Part shown: positions 37,221 to 45,830 of the stretch, piece by piece
How the letters are laid out: each line of letters begins with the position of its first letter
Position numbering within the stretch: position 1 is the stretch's first letter
Assembly (NCBI RefSeq): GCF_009765215.1
Contig: NZ_VLNV01000005.1
Coordinates: forward strand, 186,001-250,000
Length of the DNA: 64,000 nucleotides
Direction: 5' to 3'
Source of the DNA: Lysobacter prati
GTDB taxonomy: Bacteria; Pseudomonadota; Gammaproteobacteria; Xanthomonadales; Xanthomonadaceae
Notes under the pieces: model-generated
The model's input: the letters and a program-made list of their open reading frames with translations, nothing else
Told to the model about the DNA's origin: nothing
The model's database searches: none
Translations under genes and position numbers: made by a program

Positions 37221-38618
37221 CTACTTCAACGGCGCACGCCGCGGCAGCGCCTTCAACGGCTCCATCGTGTCCAGGTCCCAATCGCCCGGCACGAACGCCT
37301 GCTTCGTGCCTTCCTGCTTCGGATACCCGCCCACCTGCTCCTGGCTGTCGATGATCCGCCCACGCCCTTCGATCGTGTCGGCCAGGATCCGGCGATCGAC
37401 ATCATCGCGGTCCCACGGCCGCGCACCGGCGTTGGCGATGACCGCATCCTGCACCTGCGCCGACGGCAGCACGGTCACGCCGAACGGCAAAGCCGGCGGA
37501 CGCTTGAGCGCATCGACCTTGATCGGCGTCGTGGTGTAGCGGCCCTGTTGCGGCAGCGGCGCACCGAGGCGACCGACAGCGAGGTTGTCGTCCAGGTACA
37601 CATCGACATCGCCTGAACCGCCAACACTGAAGAACGCCACTTCCTCCGTAGAGATGCCCGCGCGCATCACGTTGCCGCGAGCAATCACCTGCCCACGCGA
37701 GTACGGATGCCCCAGCCACTCCTCTGCGATCAGGTTGTAGTGCACACCGCGCTGGCCCGGGTCATAGATCAGGTTGTTGATCACCTGGCCACGCGCGCCA
37801 CCCTTGAACAGCGGGTTGCGCTCGTAGTTGTGTGCGTAGAGGTTGCCGATGATCAGCACGTCGTTGACATGGTCGTGGATCAGCGAGCCCTTGGAATGCT
37901 CGCCCTTGGCATGAGTTGCGTTGGCCAGGCCTTCGGCGATGATGTTGTTGCTGTAGGTGATGCGGCGCGAGGCGGCATCCATCCAGTCCTTCTCGCTCTC
38001 GCCGAAGAAGCGCGTGCTCGAGGCCGACAGGTTCTCATCGGTGGCCCAGCTCAGCGAGCAGTGATCGACGATCACGTCGCGCGCGCCGCGCACGGTAGTG
38101 ATCGCATCGATGTCGCCCGACCACTTGGGCTTGTTGCCGTCACCCGGCCGCATGCGGATGTGGCGCACGACCACGTCATGGGTGGCGATGGTCAGGCCGC
38201 CCTTGATGAAGCTGATGCCCGGCTGCGGCGCGGTCTGGCCGGCGATGGTCAGGAAGGGCTCGGTGATGCGCAGTTCCTTCATGCCCAGGTCGATGACGCC
38301 GCCCACTTCGAACACGACGATGCGCGGCCCGCTCGCCGCCAGAGCGTCGGCGAACGAGCCGGGGCCGGAGGCCTCCAGCGTCGTCACGCGGATGATCCGG
38401 CCGCCGCGGCCGCCCGGCGTATGGGCCGCCCAGCCCTGGGCGCCCGGGAAGGCGAGTGCGGCCGTTGCCGCGCCTGTCCTTTGGGACACCGCCGGGGCTG
38501 AAGCCGCGGGCGCCGTTTCCGCCGCCAATCCCGGGCCGGCCATCGCCAGGGACAGTGCGGTGACCGCCAATCCACGTCCAAGCCCCTGAAAAACGCGCCC
38601 CTTCCCCGTCATCCCCAT
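37221..38618 (-). CDS. Pectate-lyase-like beta-helix polysaccharide lyase, exported
   Basis: 465 residues from the ATG at 38618, preceded by GGGGAGAGG. Signal peptide (LAVTALSLAMAGPGLAAE). Right-handed beta-helix: FPGAQGWAAHTPGGRGGRIIRVTTLEASGPGSFADALAA, RIVVFEVGGVIDLG, LTIAGQTAPQPGISFIKGGLTI, VVVRHIRMRPGD, ARDVIVDHCSLSWATDENL and RNPLFKGGARGQVINNLIYDPGQR. This matches the PL1-type proteins annotated as pectate lyase found beside pectin genes. Opposite strand to the other enzymes; its promoter region faces the FAH/TRAP operon and holds a TGACACCG site. Confidence 0.82.
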   Translation of the reverse strand: MGMTGKGRVFQGLGRGLAVTALSLAMAGPGLAAETAPAASAPAVSQRTGAATAALAFPGAQGWAAHTPGGRGGRIIRVTTLEASGPGSFADALAASGPRIVVFEVGGVIDLGMKELRITEPFLTIAGQTAPQPGISFIKGGLTIATHDVVVRHIRMRPGDGNKPKWSGDIDAITTVRGARDVIVDHCSLSWATDENLSASSTRFFGESEKDWMDAASRRITYSNNIIAEGLANATHAKGEHSKGSLIHDHVNDVLIIGNLYAHNYERNPLFKGGARGQVINNLIYDPGQRGVHYNLIAEEWLGHPYSRGQVIARGNVMRAGISTEEVAFFSVGGSGDVDVYLDDNLAVGRLGAPLPQQGRYTTTPIKVDALKRPPALPFGVTVLPSAQVQDAVIANAGARPWDRDDVDRRILADTIEGRGRIIDSQEQVGGYPKQEGTKQAFVPGDWDLDTMEPLKALPRRAPLK

Positions 38619-38666
38619 CCGTGCCTCTCCCCGAGTCGTGATCCGAGTGTAGGCCCCGATTGTCAA

Positions 38667-38680
38667 TGACACCGGTTTCC
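38667..38680 (+). promoter_or_regulatory. TGACACCGGTTTCC operator-like site between divergent genes
   Basis: TGACACCGGTTTCC matches TGACACCGGTTACC of the kduI promoter at 13 of 14 positions. It lies between the divergent pectate-lyase-like gene and the FAH/TRAP operon. Toward the operon, TTGTCA (38660-38665) and TACAAC (38683-38688) form a -35/-10-like pair with 17-bp spacing that straddles the site. In the other direction TTGTAT and GACAAT are also 17 bp apart across it. A repressor here could block both promoters. Confidence 0.5.
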
Positions 38681-38725
38681 TATACAACTCCATCGAAGAG
38701 ACATCACCAGGGGAAATCGCACCGC

Positions 38726-39568
38726 ATGGACAGAATCGCGCCGGAAGGGGACAGCGCCGACAGCGCAGCAATCGCGCAGCGGCTGGTCACGGCACGGCGC
38801 CAGGCGGTGGCACTGCCGGACTACCCCGGCGCCCTGCCGGAGACGCTCGACCAGGGCTATGCGATCCAGGACCACGCCATCGCGCTGTGGGGACGGCCGG
38901 TGGTGGGCTGGAAGGTCGGGCGCATTCCGTCCGACTGGGAAGCGCGCCTGGGTGAGGAGCGTCTGGTCGGCCCGATCTTCGAAGGTGCGGTGCAGGCGCC
39001 TGCCGATGGCGTGGGTGAGTTCGCGGTGATCACTGGCGGCTTTGCTGCCGTGGAAGCGGAGTACGTCTTCCGCCTGCGCGCCGATGCGCCAGCCGACAAG
39101 ACCGCCTACAGCGAAGCCGAAGCTGCGGCCCTGGTCGATGCGCTGCTGGTCGGTGTCGAACTTGCCGGCAGCCCTTTGCCGCTGATCAATGTGCTGGGCC
39201 CGCCGATCGTGGTCTCGGATTACGGCAACAACACCGGGCTGATCCTCGGCGCCGAAGTGCCCGAGTGGCAGAAGGTGGACAGCGCGACGCTGCGCTGCGA
39301 AACCTTCATTGAAGGCGCGTCGGTCGGAACCGGCGGCGCCGACTCGATTCCGGGCGGCCTGCTCGCCGCGCTCTCGTTCGCACTCTCGCGCTGCGCGAGT
39401 CGCGGCTACCCGCTCAAGGCCGGCATGCTGGTCACCACAGGCGCGGCCACCGGCATCCACGACATCGTCGCCGGTCAGGACTCGCGCATCAGCTTCGGCA
39501 GCTGGGGCGAGCTGAAGTGCCGCACGACCACCGCCACCGCCGAAAGCACTATCGAGGGCCGCGCATGA
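38726..39568 (+). CDS. FAH-family / 2-keto-4-pentenoate hydratase-like enzyme
   Basis: 280 residues from the ATG at 38726 after a CAGGGGA ribosome-binding site. Fumarylacetoacetate-hydrolase fold of the MhpD (2-keto-4-pentenoate hydratase) branch: VVGWKVGRIPSDWEARLG, ERLVGPIFEGAV, GGFAAVEAEYVFRLRAD (the E-x-E metal ligands), VGVELAGSPLPLINVLGP, and VTTGAATGIHDIVAGQ. Substrate probably a 2-keto acid. First gene of the TRAP operon, whose second ATG overlaps its stop; this suggests it acts on an imported sugar-acid derivative. The exact reaction is not deducible. Confidence 0.75.
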   Translation: MDRIAPEGDSADSAAIAQRLVTARRQAVALPDYPGALPETLDQGYAIQDHAIALWGRPVVGWKVGRIPSDWEARLGEERLVGPIFEGAVQAPADGVGEFAVITGGFAAVEAEYVFRLRADAPADKTAYSEAEAAALVDALLVGVELAGSPLPLINVLGPPIVVSDYGNNTGLILGAEVPEWQKVDSATLRCETFIEGASVGTGGADSIPGGLLAALSFALSRCASRGYPLKAGMLVTTGAATGIHDIVAGQDSRISFGSWGELKCRTTTATAESTIEGRA

Positions 39569-40554
39569 TCCAACGACGCCGCTTCCTTGCCGGCATGGCC
39601 GCCGCAGCGGGCGCCTCGGTGCTGCCGGCGCTGGGCGCCAGCCCCGATGTGCGGATCCTCACCGCCACCGATGTCCACGTGAAGGACTACCCGACCGTTG
39701 CAGCCGTGCAGTGGATCGGCAAGCAGCTCGAACAGGAGACCGGCGGCCGGCTGCGCCTGCGCGTGTACCACTCCGGCCAGCTCGGCCGCGAGTCGGAGGC
39801 CATCGACATGGCCCGCTTCGGCGCGATCGACATCACCCGCGTCTATTCCGGCGCGCTCAATAACGCCTTCCCGCTGACCCAGGCGCTGTCGCTGCCCTAT
39901 GTCTTCGATTCGGTGCCGCACCTGCGCGCGGCACTCGACGGCAAGGTCGGCGCGACCGTGCTGCAGGGCTTCGAGAAGCGTGACCTGGTCGGCCTGGCGA
40001 TCTACGACTGCGGCGCGCGTTCCTTCTACAACGTACGCCGCCCGATCTATACGCCGGCCGACATGCACGGCCTGAAGTTCCGCGTGCCGGCCTCGGACAT
40101 CTTCATGCGGATGATCCGCCTGCTCGGCGGCAACCCGACGCCGCTGGCCTACGGCGAAGTGTTCTCGGCACTGCAGACGCACCTGATCGACGGCGCCGAG
40201 AACAACCTGCGCAGCTTTCACTCCAGCCGTCAGTTCGAGGCTGCGCACTACTGGTCGCAGACGGAGCATTCCTATTCACCGGACGTGCTGCTGATTTCGC
40301 GCCGCAGCCTGGATTCGCTGTCCAAGCGCGACCAGGCACTGCTGCTCGACATCTCGCGCGCGTCGGTAGCGGTGATGCGCAAATTGTGGGACGAGTCGGA
40401 AGCCACCGCGCGCCAGGAACTGATCGCCTCCCACGTCCGCATGAACGACTGCGACCTGGACGCGTTCCGCAAGGCCGTGGCGCCGCTCCTGGCCGACTAC
40501 CACCGCGACCCGGCGATTGAAGCGCTGTATCGCGAAATCCGTTCACTGGCCTGA
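39565..40554 (+). CDS. TRAP transporter substrate-binding protein (DctP family)
   Basis: 329 residues from the ATG at 39565, overlapping the previous stop. N-terminus MIQRRRFLAGMAAAAGASVLPALGA has a twin-Arg signal (RRRFLAG), so folded export via Tat is likely. The DctP fold is clear: DYPTVAAVQWIGKQLEQETGGRLRLRVYHSGQLGRESEAIDMARFGAIDITRV, GLKFRVPASDIFMRMIRLLGGNPTPLAYGEVFSALQTHLIDGAENN, with the conserved Arg (LKFRVP) that binds a carboxylate. In a pectin locus the likely ligand is a uronate or its unsaturated derivative. Confidence 0.9.
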   Translation: MIQRRRFLAGMAAAAGASVLPALGASPDVRILTATDVHVKDYPTVAAVQWIGKQLEQETGGRLRLRVYHSGQLGRESEAIDMARFGAIDITRVYSGALNNAFPLTQALSLPYVFDSVPHLRAALDGKVGATVLQGFEKRDLVGLAIYDCGARSFYNVRRPIYTPADMHGLKFRVPASDIFMRMIRLLGGNPTPLAYGEVFSALQTHLIDGAENNLRSFHSSRQFEAAHYWSQTEHSYSPDVLLISRRSLDSLSKRDQALLLDISRASVAVMRKLWDESEATARQELIASHVRMNDCDLDAFRKAVAPLLADYHRDPAIEALYREIRSLA

Positions 40555-40563
40555 GGCATCACG

Positions 40564-41121
40564 ATGGCAGAAGCTCCCATTGCAATTGCGCCGGACGTCG
40601 ATGCCGAACAGGCCGTCAGCGAGGCCGAGCACGGCCCGCGCACCTGGCTCGACCGCGTCGCCAGCCTCGCCACCGGCATTGCCGGCACCGCTCTCGTTGG
40701 CATGGTCGCGGTGCAGGCGCTGCAGGTGTTCGCGCGCTACGTGCTCAACGATTCGCCGGGATGGACCGAGCCGGTCGCCCTGCTGCTGCTCAATACCGCG
40801 ATGAGTTTCGGCGCGGCCGCCGGTGTGCACCGCGGCTCGCACTTCGGCTTCTTCATCCTCGTGCATTCGGCGCCGCCGACCGTGCGCAAGGTGCTGCTGT
40901 CGATTACCAACCTGGTGATCGCCGGCATTGGCTTTGTGCTGGCCCTGTGGGGTGGTGAGCTGCTGCTTGACGGCATCGACATCCCGATGGCGGGCGCGCC
41001 GATGCCGCAGAGCGCGGTGTACGCGCCGATGTCCGTTGCAGGAGCGCTCATGGTCCTGTTTGCCCTGCAGCGCCTGGTCGCGGTCATCACCGCGCCCGCT
41101 GCTTCGATGCGGAGTAAATGA
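40564..41121 (+). CDS. TRAP transporter small permease (DctQ family)
   Basis: 185 residues with four hydrophobic helices starting near residue 35 (ASLATGIAGTALVGMVAVQALQVFARYVL). The motif QVFARYVLNDSPGWTEPVALLLLNTAMSFGAAAGVHRGSHFGF is typical of DctQ. It partners with the large permease in a sodium-driven importer. Its stop overlaps the next ATG. Confidence 0.9.
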   Translation: MAEAPIAIAPDVDAEQAVSEAEHGPRTWLDRVASLATGIAGTALVGMVAVQALQVFARYVLNDSPGWTEPVALLLLNTAMSFGAAAGVHRGSHFGFFILVHSAPPTVRKVLLSITNLVIAGIGFVLALWGGELLLDGIDIPMAGAPMPQSAVYAPMSVAGALMVLFALQRLVAVITAPAASMRSK

Positions 41122-42401
41122 TGGAAGTCACCGTCCTGTTCGTCGTGTTCGGCGTGCTTCTTATCATTGGCGTGCCGGTCGCCTTCTCGCTCGCGTCCGC
41201 CGCCCTGGCGACGCTGCTCTACATCGGCCTGCCGCCCATCGTGATGGTGCAGCAGACCGCCGCCGGGGCCGGCTCGGCCTCGCTGATCGCCATCCCGCTC
41301 TTCATCTTCGCCGGCGAGATCATGCTGCGCGGCGGCATTTCCGAGCGCCTGATCGGCCTGGCGTCTTCGCTGGTCGGCCACCTGCGTGGCGGCCTCGGCC
41401 AGGTCAGCGTGCTGTCGTCGCTGTTCTTCGGCGGCGTGTCGGGCTCGGCCATTGCCGACGTGTCGGCGATCGGCAGCGCGATGATCCCGCAGATGGTGTG
41501 CCGCGGCTTCGACCGCGACTTCGCCGTCAACGTGACCATGACCGCTGCGATGGTCGCGCTGCTGGTGCCCCCCTCTCACAACCTGATCCTGTACTCGGCC
41601 TCGGCCGGCGGCAGCATCTCCATTGCCGACCTGTTCGCCGCCGGCATCCTGCCGGCGCTGCTGATGACGGCCACGCTGATGGTCACCTGCTGGATTATCG
41701 CCCGCCGCCGCGGCTACGCCATTGAGGCCTTCCCCGGTTTCGGCGTGGTGCTGCGGCGCCTGGTGGCGGCGGCGCCGGGCCTGCTGCTGGTCGCGATCAT
41801 TTTCATCGGCATCCGCGCCGGCATTTTCACCGCGGTCGAGAGCGCCGCGATCGCGGTGGTCTATGCGCTGCTGGTGACGGCGCTGGTCTACCGCAACCTC
41901 AACTGGCGCGATTTCCTCGAGACCGTCACCGGGGCGGCGCGCACCACCGGCATGATCCTGTTCGTGATCGCCTCGGCGGCCTCGTTCGGCTGGCTGCTCG
42001 CCTACCTGCAGGTGCCATCGGCCGCGGTCGACGGACTGACCAGCATCACCACCGACAAGAACCTGCTGCTGTTGCTGATGATCCTGATCCTGCTGGTGCT
42101 GGGCACCTTCATGGATCTGGCGCCGATGATCATCATCTGCACGCCGATCTTCCTGCCGCTGGCCAAGGCCATTGGCGTGGACCCCGTGCATTTCGGCGTG
42201 ATCCTGATCCTCAAGGGCGGCATCAGCCTGATCTCGCCGCCATTGGGGTCCGTGCTGTTCGTCGGTACCGCGATCGGCAAGATCAGCATCGGCGAGACCC
42301 TGAAGACGATCTGGCCGTTCTGGCTGGCGGCCTTCTCGGTGCTGCTGGTGGTGACCTTCGTGCCGCAGCTGTCGCTGTGGCTGCCGGCGCTGATGAAGTG
42401 A
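41118..42401 (+). CDS. TRAP transporter large permease (DctM family)
   Basis: 427 residues, 11-12 hydrophobic helices. Family motifs: GVPVAFSLASAALATLL, IPLFIFAGEIMLRGGISERLIGLASSLVGHLRGGLGQVSVLSSLFFGGVSGSAIADVSAIGSAMIP, VPPSHNLILYSASAGGSISIADLFAAGILPALLM, and DLAPMIIICTPIFLPLAKAIGVDPVHFGVI. It is the transport subunit of the P-Q-M system. The ATG at 41118 overlaps the dctQ stop; a second ATG at 41121 is equally possible. Confidence 0.92.
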   Translation: MMEVTVLFVVFGVLLIIGVPVAFSLASAALATLLYIGLPPIVMVQQTAAGAGSASLIAIPLFIFAGEIMLRGGISERLIGLASSLVGHLRGGLGQVSVLSSLFFGGVSGSAIADVSAIGSAMIPQMVCRGFDRDFAVNVTMTAAMVALLVPPSHNLILYSASAGGSISIADLFAAGILPALLMTATLMVTCWIIARRRGYAIEAFPGFGVVLRRLVAAAPGLLLVAIIFIGIRAGIFTAVESAAIAVVYALLVTALVYRNLNWRDFLETVTGAARTTGMILFVIASAASFGWLLAYLQVPSAAVDGLTSITTDKNLLLLLMILILLVLGTFMDLAPMIIICTPIFLPLAKAIGVDPVHFGVILILKGGISLISPPLGSVLFVGTAIGKISIGETLKTIWPFWLAAFSVLLVVTFVPQLSLWLPALMK

Positions 42402-42492
42402 GGCGGAGGGCTCGCCTAGCCCCGGTAGCCGCCGCTACTGCACCCTCGTCAGTGCCGGCCCCGGCTAGAATGGGCCAACCCACGGGCTGCCC

Positions 42493-43590
42493 ATGACCGA
42501 CACCACCTCCCGACCCCGCCGCCGCGTCCGCACCACCACGGCCTCCGCCACGGCGGCGCCGTCGGATCCGGTGACGCTGGCGGGCAAGGCGACCATCAAC
42601 GACATCGCCCGCCTCACCGGTGTGTCGAAGAAGACCGTGTCGCGGGTGATCAACGATTCTCCGCTGGTGCATCCGGAGACGCGCGAGAAGGTCCTGGCGC
42701 TGATGAAGCAGCTGGGTTACTCGCCGGACCCGCAGGCGCGCGGCCTGGCGTTCCGGCGCTCGTTCCTGATCGGCCTGGTCTACGACAACCCGACCGCGCA
42801 GTTCATCGTCAACATGCAGTACGGCGCGCTCGATGCGCTGCGCGACTCCGGCTACGAGCTGGTCGTGCATCCGTGCGACAGCTCGAAAGAGGACTACATC
42901 GACGGTGTGCGGCGATTTGCCCAGCAGCAGAAGCTGCATGGGGTGATCCTGATTCCTCGCGTGTCCGAGGACGAGCAGCTGGCGACCGCCTTGCGCGAGA
43001 TCGGCGTGCGCTACGTGCGCATCGCCTCGATTCCGCTCGACCAGGCCAGCAACATGGTGGTCACCCACGATCGCCGTGCCGGCACGGAAGCGGCCAATTA
43101 CCTGGAATCGCTCGGCCATCGCACGCTTGGCCTGATCACCGGCCCGCGTCGTTACCGTTCCACCATTGAGCGCGGCGGCGGTTTCCTCGCCGGCCTGGCC
43201 GAGCGCGGCATCGAGCTGTCGCCGGATTACATGTTCGAAGGCGGTTACACCTTCGAATCCGGCGTCGCCGGCGCGGAGTACCTGCTGGCCAAGTCGCCGC
43301 GGCCGACCGCGATCTTCGCCTGCAACGACGAAATGGCCGCCGGCGTGTACAAGGCGGCGATGCGTCGCGGCCTGTCGATCCCCGGCGACCTGTCGGTCGT
43401 CGGCTACGACGACAGCCCGCTGGCCTCGCAGCTGTGGCCGGCGCTGACCACGATCCACTCGCCAATCCGCGATCTCGGCCGCCAGGCCGCGCAGATGCTT
43501 CTGGCCAACGAGGCCGCCGCCCCGTCCGTGCCGCGGACGGTGACGCCGCAGCTGGTCGTGCGCGATTCGAGCCAGCGCCCGAAGGCCTGA
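42493..43590 (+). CDS. LacI-family regulator, probable pectin-locus repressor
   Basis: 365 residues. A ~30-residue basic N-terminal extension precedes the LacI headpiece: ATINDIARLTGVSKKTVSRVINDSPLVHPETREKVLALMKQLGYSPDPQARGLA. The periplasmic-binding-protein-like effector domain follows (LIGLVYDNPTAQFIVNMQYGALDALRDSGYELVVHPCDS, GVILIPRVSEDEQLATAL, PTAIFACNDEMAAGVYKAAMRRGLSIPGDLSVVGYDDSPLASQLWPALTTIHSP). Located between the TRAP operon and kduI, it is the obvious candidate reader of the TGACACCG sites at 30704, 38667 and 43655. The effector is likely KDG or a related keto-sugar acid (inference). Confidence 0.88.
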   Translation: MTDTTSRPRRRVRTTTASATAAPSDPVTLAGKATINDIARLTGVSKKTVSRVINDSPLVHPETREKVLALMKQLGYSPDPQARGLAFRRSFLIGLVYDNPTAQFIVNMQYGALDALRDSGYELVVHPCDSSKEDYIDGVRRFAQQQKLHGVILIPRVSEDEQLATALREIGVRYVRIASIPLDQASNMVVTHDRRAGTEAANYLESLGHRTLGLITGPRRYRSTIERGGGFLAGLAERGIELSPDYMFEGGYTFESGVAGAEYLLAKSPRPTAIFACNDEMAAGVYKAAMRRGLSIPGDLSVVGYDDSPLASQLWPALTTIHSPIRDLGRQAAQMLLANEAAAPSVPRTVTPQLVVRDSSQRPKA

Positions 43591-43654
43591 AGGCGCTTCA
43601 AACCCTCTTTCCTTGTCCGTCGCAGGGCCCACGCGCCAACCGCCTATGCGCTTT

Positions 43655-43675
43655 TGACACCGGTTACCAAAACCC
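43655..43675 (+). promoter_or_regulatory. Candidate LacI-type operator over the kduI promoter
   Basis: TGACACCG-GTTAC-CAAAACCC, the same two 8-mers and spacing as at 30704-30724. The TGACA part lies within a TTGACA -35 box (43654-43659). A TATCAT -10-like box follows at 43679-43684, with a slightly long 19-bp spacer. Binding would occlude the -35. It lies 85-105 bp upstream of the kduI ATG. Confidence 0.6.
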
Positions 43676-43759
43676 CGTTATCATCGCCCCATCATCCCGC
43701 CGCGCGCCTTGTTGGCACCCGGCACAGCACTGCAATAACAGCGAAGTTCCGGAGGCCCG

Positions 43760-44605
43760 ATGTTCTGCAAGACCTACCACGCCACCCACCCCGACATGAT
43801 GGTCGGCGCCAGCAACGACCAGCTGCGGGAGCGCTACCTGATCCAGGATCTGTTCGTCGCCGGCCAGGTCGTCCTCAACTACTCGCACAACGAGCGCTTC
43901 GTGATCGGCGGCGCCGCCCCGACCACCGCGCCGGTCGCCCTGCCCGCGCAGACCGAGCCGGCCTCCGCCGCCGGGCAGCCGTTCCTGCAGCGTCGCGAGC
44001 TGGGCGTGGTCAACGTCGGTAGCGGCACCGGTACGGTCACCGTCGACGGCACCGCCTACACGCTCGAACCCAAGGACGGCCTGTACGTGCCGATGGGCAG
44101 CGACAAGGTCGAGTTCGCTTCGAACGATGCCGCCAATCCGGCCAAGTTCTACCTCGCCTCGACGCCGGCGCACACGCGCTTCGAGGCCAAGCACATCTCG
44201 ATCTCGCAGGCGGTGCCGCTCGAGCGCGGTTCGCTGGAGACCTCCAACGAGCGCACGATCTACCAGTACATCGTCCCGGCTACGGTCAAGTCGTGCCAGC
44301 TGCTGCTCGGCCTGACCATCCTCAAGACCGGCAGCGTCTGGAACACCATGCCGCCGCACCTGCACGACCGTCGCTCGGAGGTCTATTTCTACTTCGACCT
44401 GGGCAGCGAGCGCGTCATGCACTTCATGGGCGAGCCGGCCGACATGCGCCACATCGTCATCGCCAACGACGAGGCCGTGGTGTCGCCGCCGTGGTCGATC
44501 CACATGGGCTCGGGCACCAAGAACTACTGCTTCATCTGGGCCATGGGCGGCGAGAACCTCGACTACACCGACATGAACCAGCTCGACATCTGCCAGCTCA
44601 AGTAA
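43760..44605 (+). CDS. kduI: 5-keto-4-deoxyuronate isomerase
   Basis: 281 residues, normal for KduI. It interconverts 5-keto-4-deoxyuronate (DKI, from unsaturated galacturonates) and 2,5-diketo-3-deoxygluconate. Cupin fold with the zinc site at about residues 200-207 ([17 protein letters not shown]: two His and a Glu) and a later His in [12 protein letters not shown]. The N-terminus [31 protein letters not shown] is family-typical. Directly followed by kduD (8 bp). Confidence 0.95.
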   Translation: MFCKTYHATHPDMMVGASNDQLRERYLIQDLFVAGQVVLNYSHNERFVIGGAAPTTAPVALPAQTEPASAAGQPFLQRRELGVVNVGSGTGTVTVDGTAYTLEPKDGLYVPMGSDKVEFASNDAANPAKFYLASTPAHTRFEAKHISISQAVPLERGSLETSNERTIYQYIVPATVKSCQLLLGLTILKTGSVWNTMPPHLHDRRSEVYFYFDLGSERVMHFMGEPADMRHIVIANDEAVVSPPWSIHMGSGTKNYCFIWAMGGENLDYTDMNQLDICQLK

Positions 44606-44613
44606 GGGGACGC

Positions 44614-45372
44614 ATGGCCACGGACATCTTCAACCTGCAGGGCAAGGTCGCCGTCGTCACCGGTGCCAACACCGGCCTGGGCCAGGGCATTGCCCTGGCG
44701 CTGGCGCAGGCCGGCGCCGACATCGCCGCGGCTGGCACGTCGGCACCGACCGAGACCGGCGAGAGGGTGCTTGCACTGGGCCACCGCTTCATCGCGATCG
44801 AGGCCAACCTGTCGAGCCTGGAGCCGGTCGAGCGGATCGTGCGCGAGACCGTCGACGGACTCGGCGGCCTCGACATCCTGGTCAACAACGCCGGCATGAT
44901 CCGCCGCGCCGATGCGGTCGATTTCAGCGAGCAGGACTGGGATGACGTGATGAACGTCAACCTCAAGTCGGCGTTCTTCCTCGCCCAGGCCGCCGGGCGG
45001 CACATGATCGGCCAGGGCAGCGGCAAGATCATCAACATCGCTTCGATGCTGTCGTTCCAGGGCGGTATCCGCGTGCCGTCGTATGCGGCCAGCAAGAGCG
45101 GCATCGCCGGCATCACCCGCCTGCTCGCCAACGAGTGGGCCGGCAAGGGCCTGAACGTCAACGCGATCGCGCCGGGCTACATGGTCACCAACAACACCGC
45201 GCAGCTGCGTGCCGACGAGGACCGCAATGCGCAGATCCTCGGCCGCATCCCGGCCGGGCGCTGGGGTGAACCGTCGGACCTGGGTGGCGCGGCGGTGTTC
45301 CTGGCCTCGCGTGCTTCGGACTACGTCAACGGCGCGATCATCCCGGTCGACGGCGGCTGGCTGGCGCGCTGA
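44614..45372 (+). CDS. kduD: 2-deoxy-D-gluconate 3-dehydrogenase / DKII reductase
   Basis: 252 residues from the ATG at 44614 after AAGGGG. Classical short-chain dehydrogenase: cofactor motif VVTGANTGLGQGIALAL, NNAGMI, Ser in IINIASMLSFQGG, and catalytic YAASK. It reduces 2,5-diketo-3-deoxygluconate to 2-keto-3-deoxygluconate, the KdgK substrate. The N-terminus FNLQGKVAVVTGANTGLGQG is the usual KduD opening. Operon with kduI and the following cupin gene. Confidence 0.93.
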   Translation: MATDIFNLQGKVAVVTGANTGLGQGIALALAQAGADIAAAGTSAPTETGERVLALGHRFIAIEANLSSLEPVERIVRETVDGLGGLDILVNNAGMIRRADAVDFSEQDWDDVMNVNLKSAFFLAQAAGRHMIGQGSGKIINIASMLSFQGGIRVPSYAASKSGIAGITRLLANEWAGKGLNVNAIAPGYMVTNNTAQLRADEDRNAQILGRIPAGRWGEPSDLGGAAVFLASRASDYVNGAIIPVDGGWLAR

Positions 45373-45397
45373 TCTACCAGCGACTACGGAGGCGACG

Positions 45398-45829
45398 ATG
45401 CGCGTGCACACCTTCGGCATGATCACCCTCGTCGCCACGCTGGCCTGCGGCGCGGTTGCCGCCGGCGAGCCGCGCCGCGACTCCTACGTCGAGCAGGCAA
45501 CGGACATCGCCGTGCAGCAACCCGGCCCGCATGAAGGCCAGGGCACGACGACGGCGTATCCGTTCTTCGCCGACGCGGCCGATTTCGATCTCGTGTTCCG
45601 CCAGCGCGCCCTGCACCCGGGCGCGACCATCGGCGAACACCGCAACGACAAGGACGAGATCTACTACGTCCTGTCCGGCCGCGGCGAACTGCTGCTCGAC
45701 GGCAAGCGCAGCGAGGTCGGGCCAGGTGACGCAATCCTCACGCGCAATGGCAGCACGCACGCCCTTGCCCAGCGCGGCAAGGACGACCTGGTGATCATCG
45801 TCGCGTATCGCAAGCGCGAAGTGCCGTGA
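45398..45829 (+). CDS. Exported cupin-domain protein of the pectin operon
   Basis: 143 residues from the ATG at 45398 after GGAGGCG. Signal peptide (ITLVATLACGAVAAGE), then a single cupin_2 barrel: LHPGATIGEHRNDKDEIYYVLSGRGELLLDGKRSEVGPGDAILTRNGSTHALAQRG with His/Glu/His metal ligands. KdgF, a small cupin that linearises unsaturated uronates, is the pathway relative that comes to mind, but KdgF is cytosolic; this one looks periplasmic. Function therefore likely pectin-related but unproven. 25 bp after kduD. Confidence 0.75.
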   Translation: MRVHTFGMITLVATLACGAVAAGEPRRDSYVEQATDIAVQQPGPHEGQGTTTAYPFFADAADFDLVFRQRALHPGATIGEHRNDKDEIYYVLSGRGELLLDGKRSEVGPGDAILTRNGSTHALAQRGKDDLVIIVAYRKREVP

Positions 45830-45830
45830 T

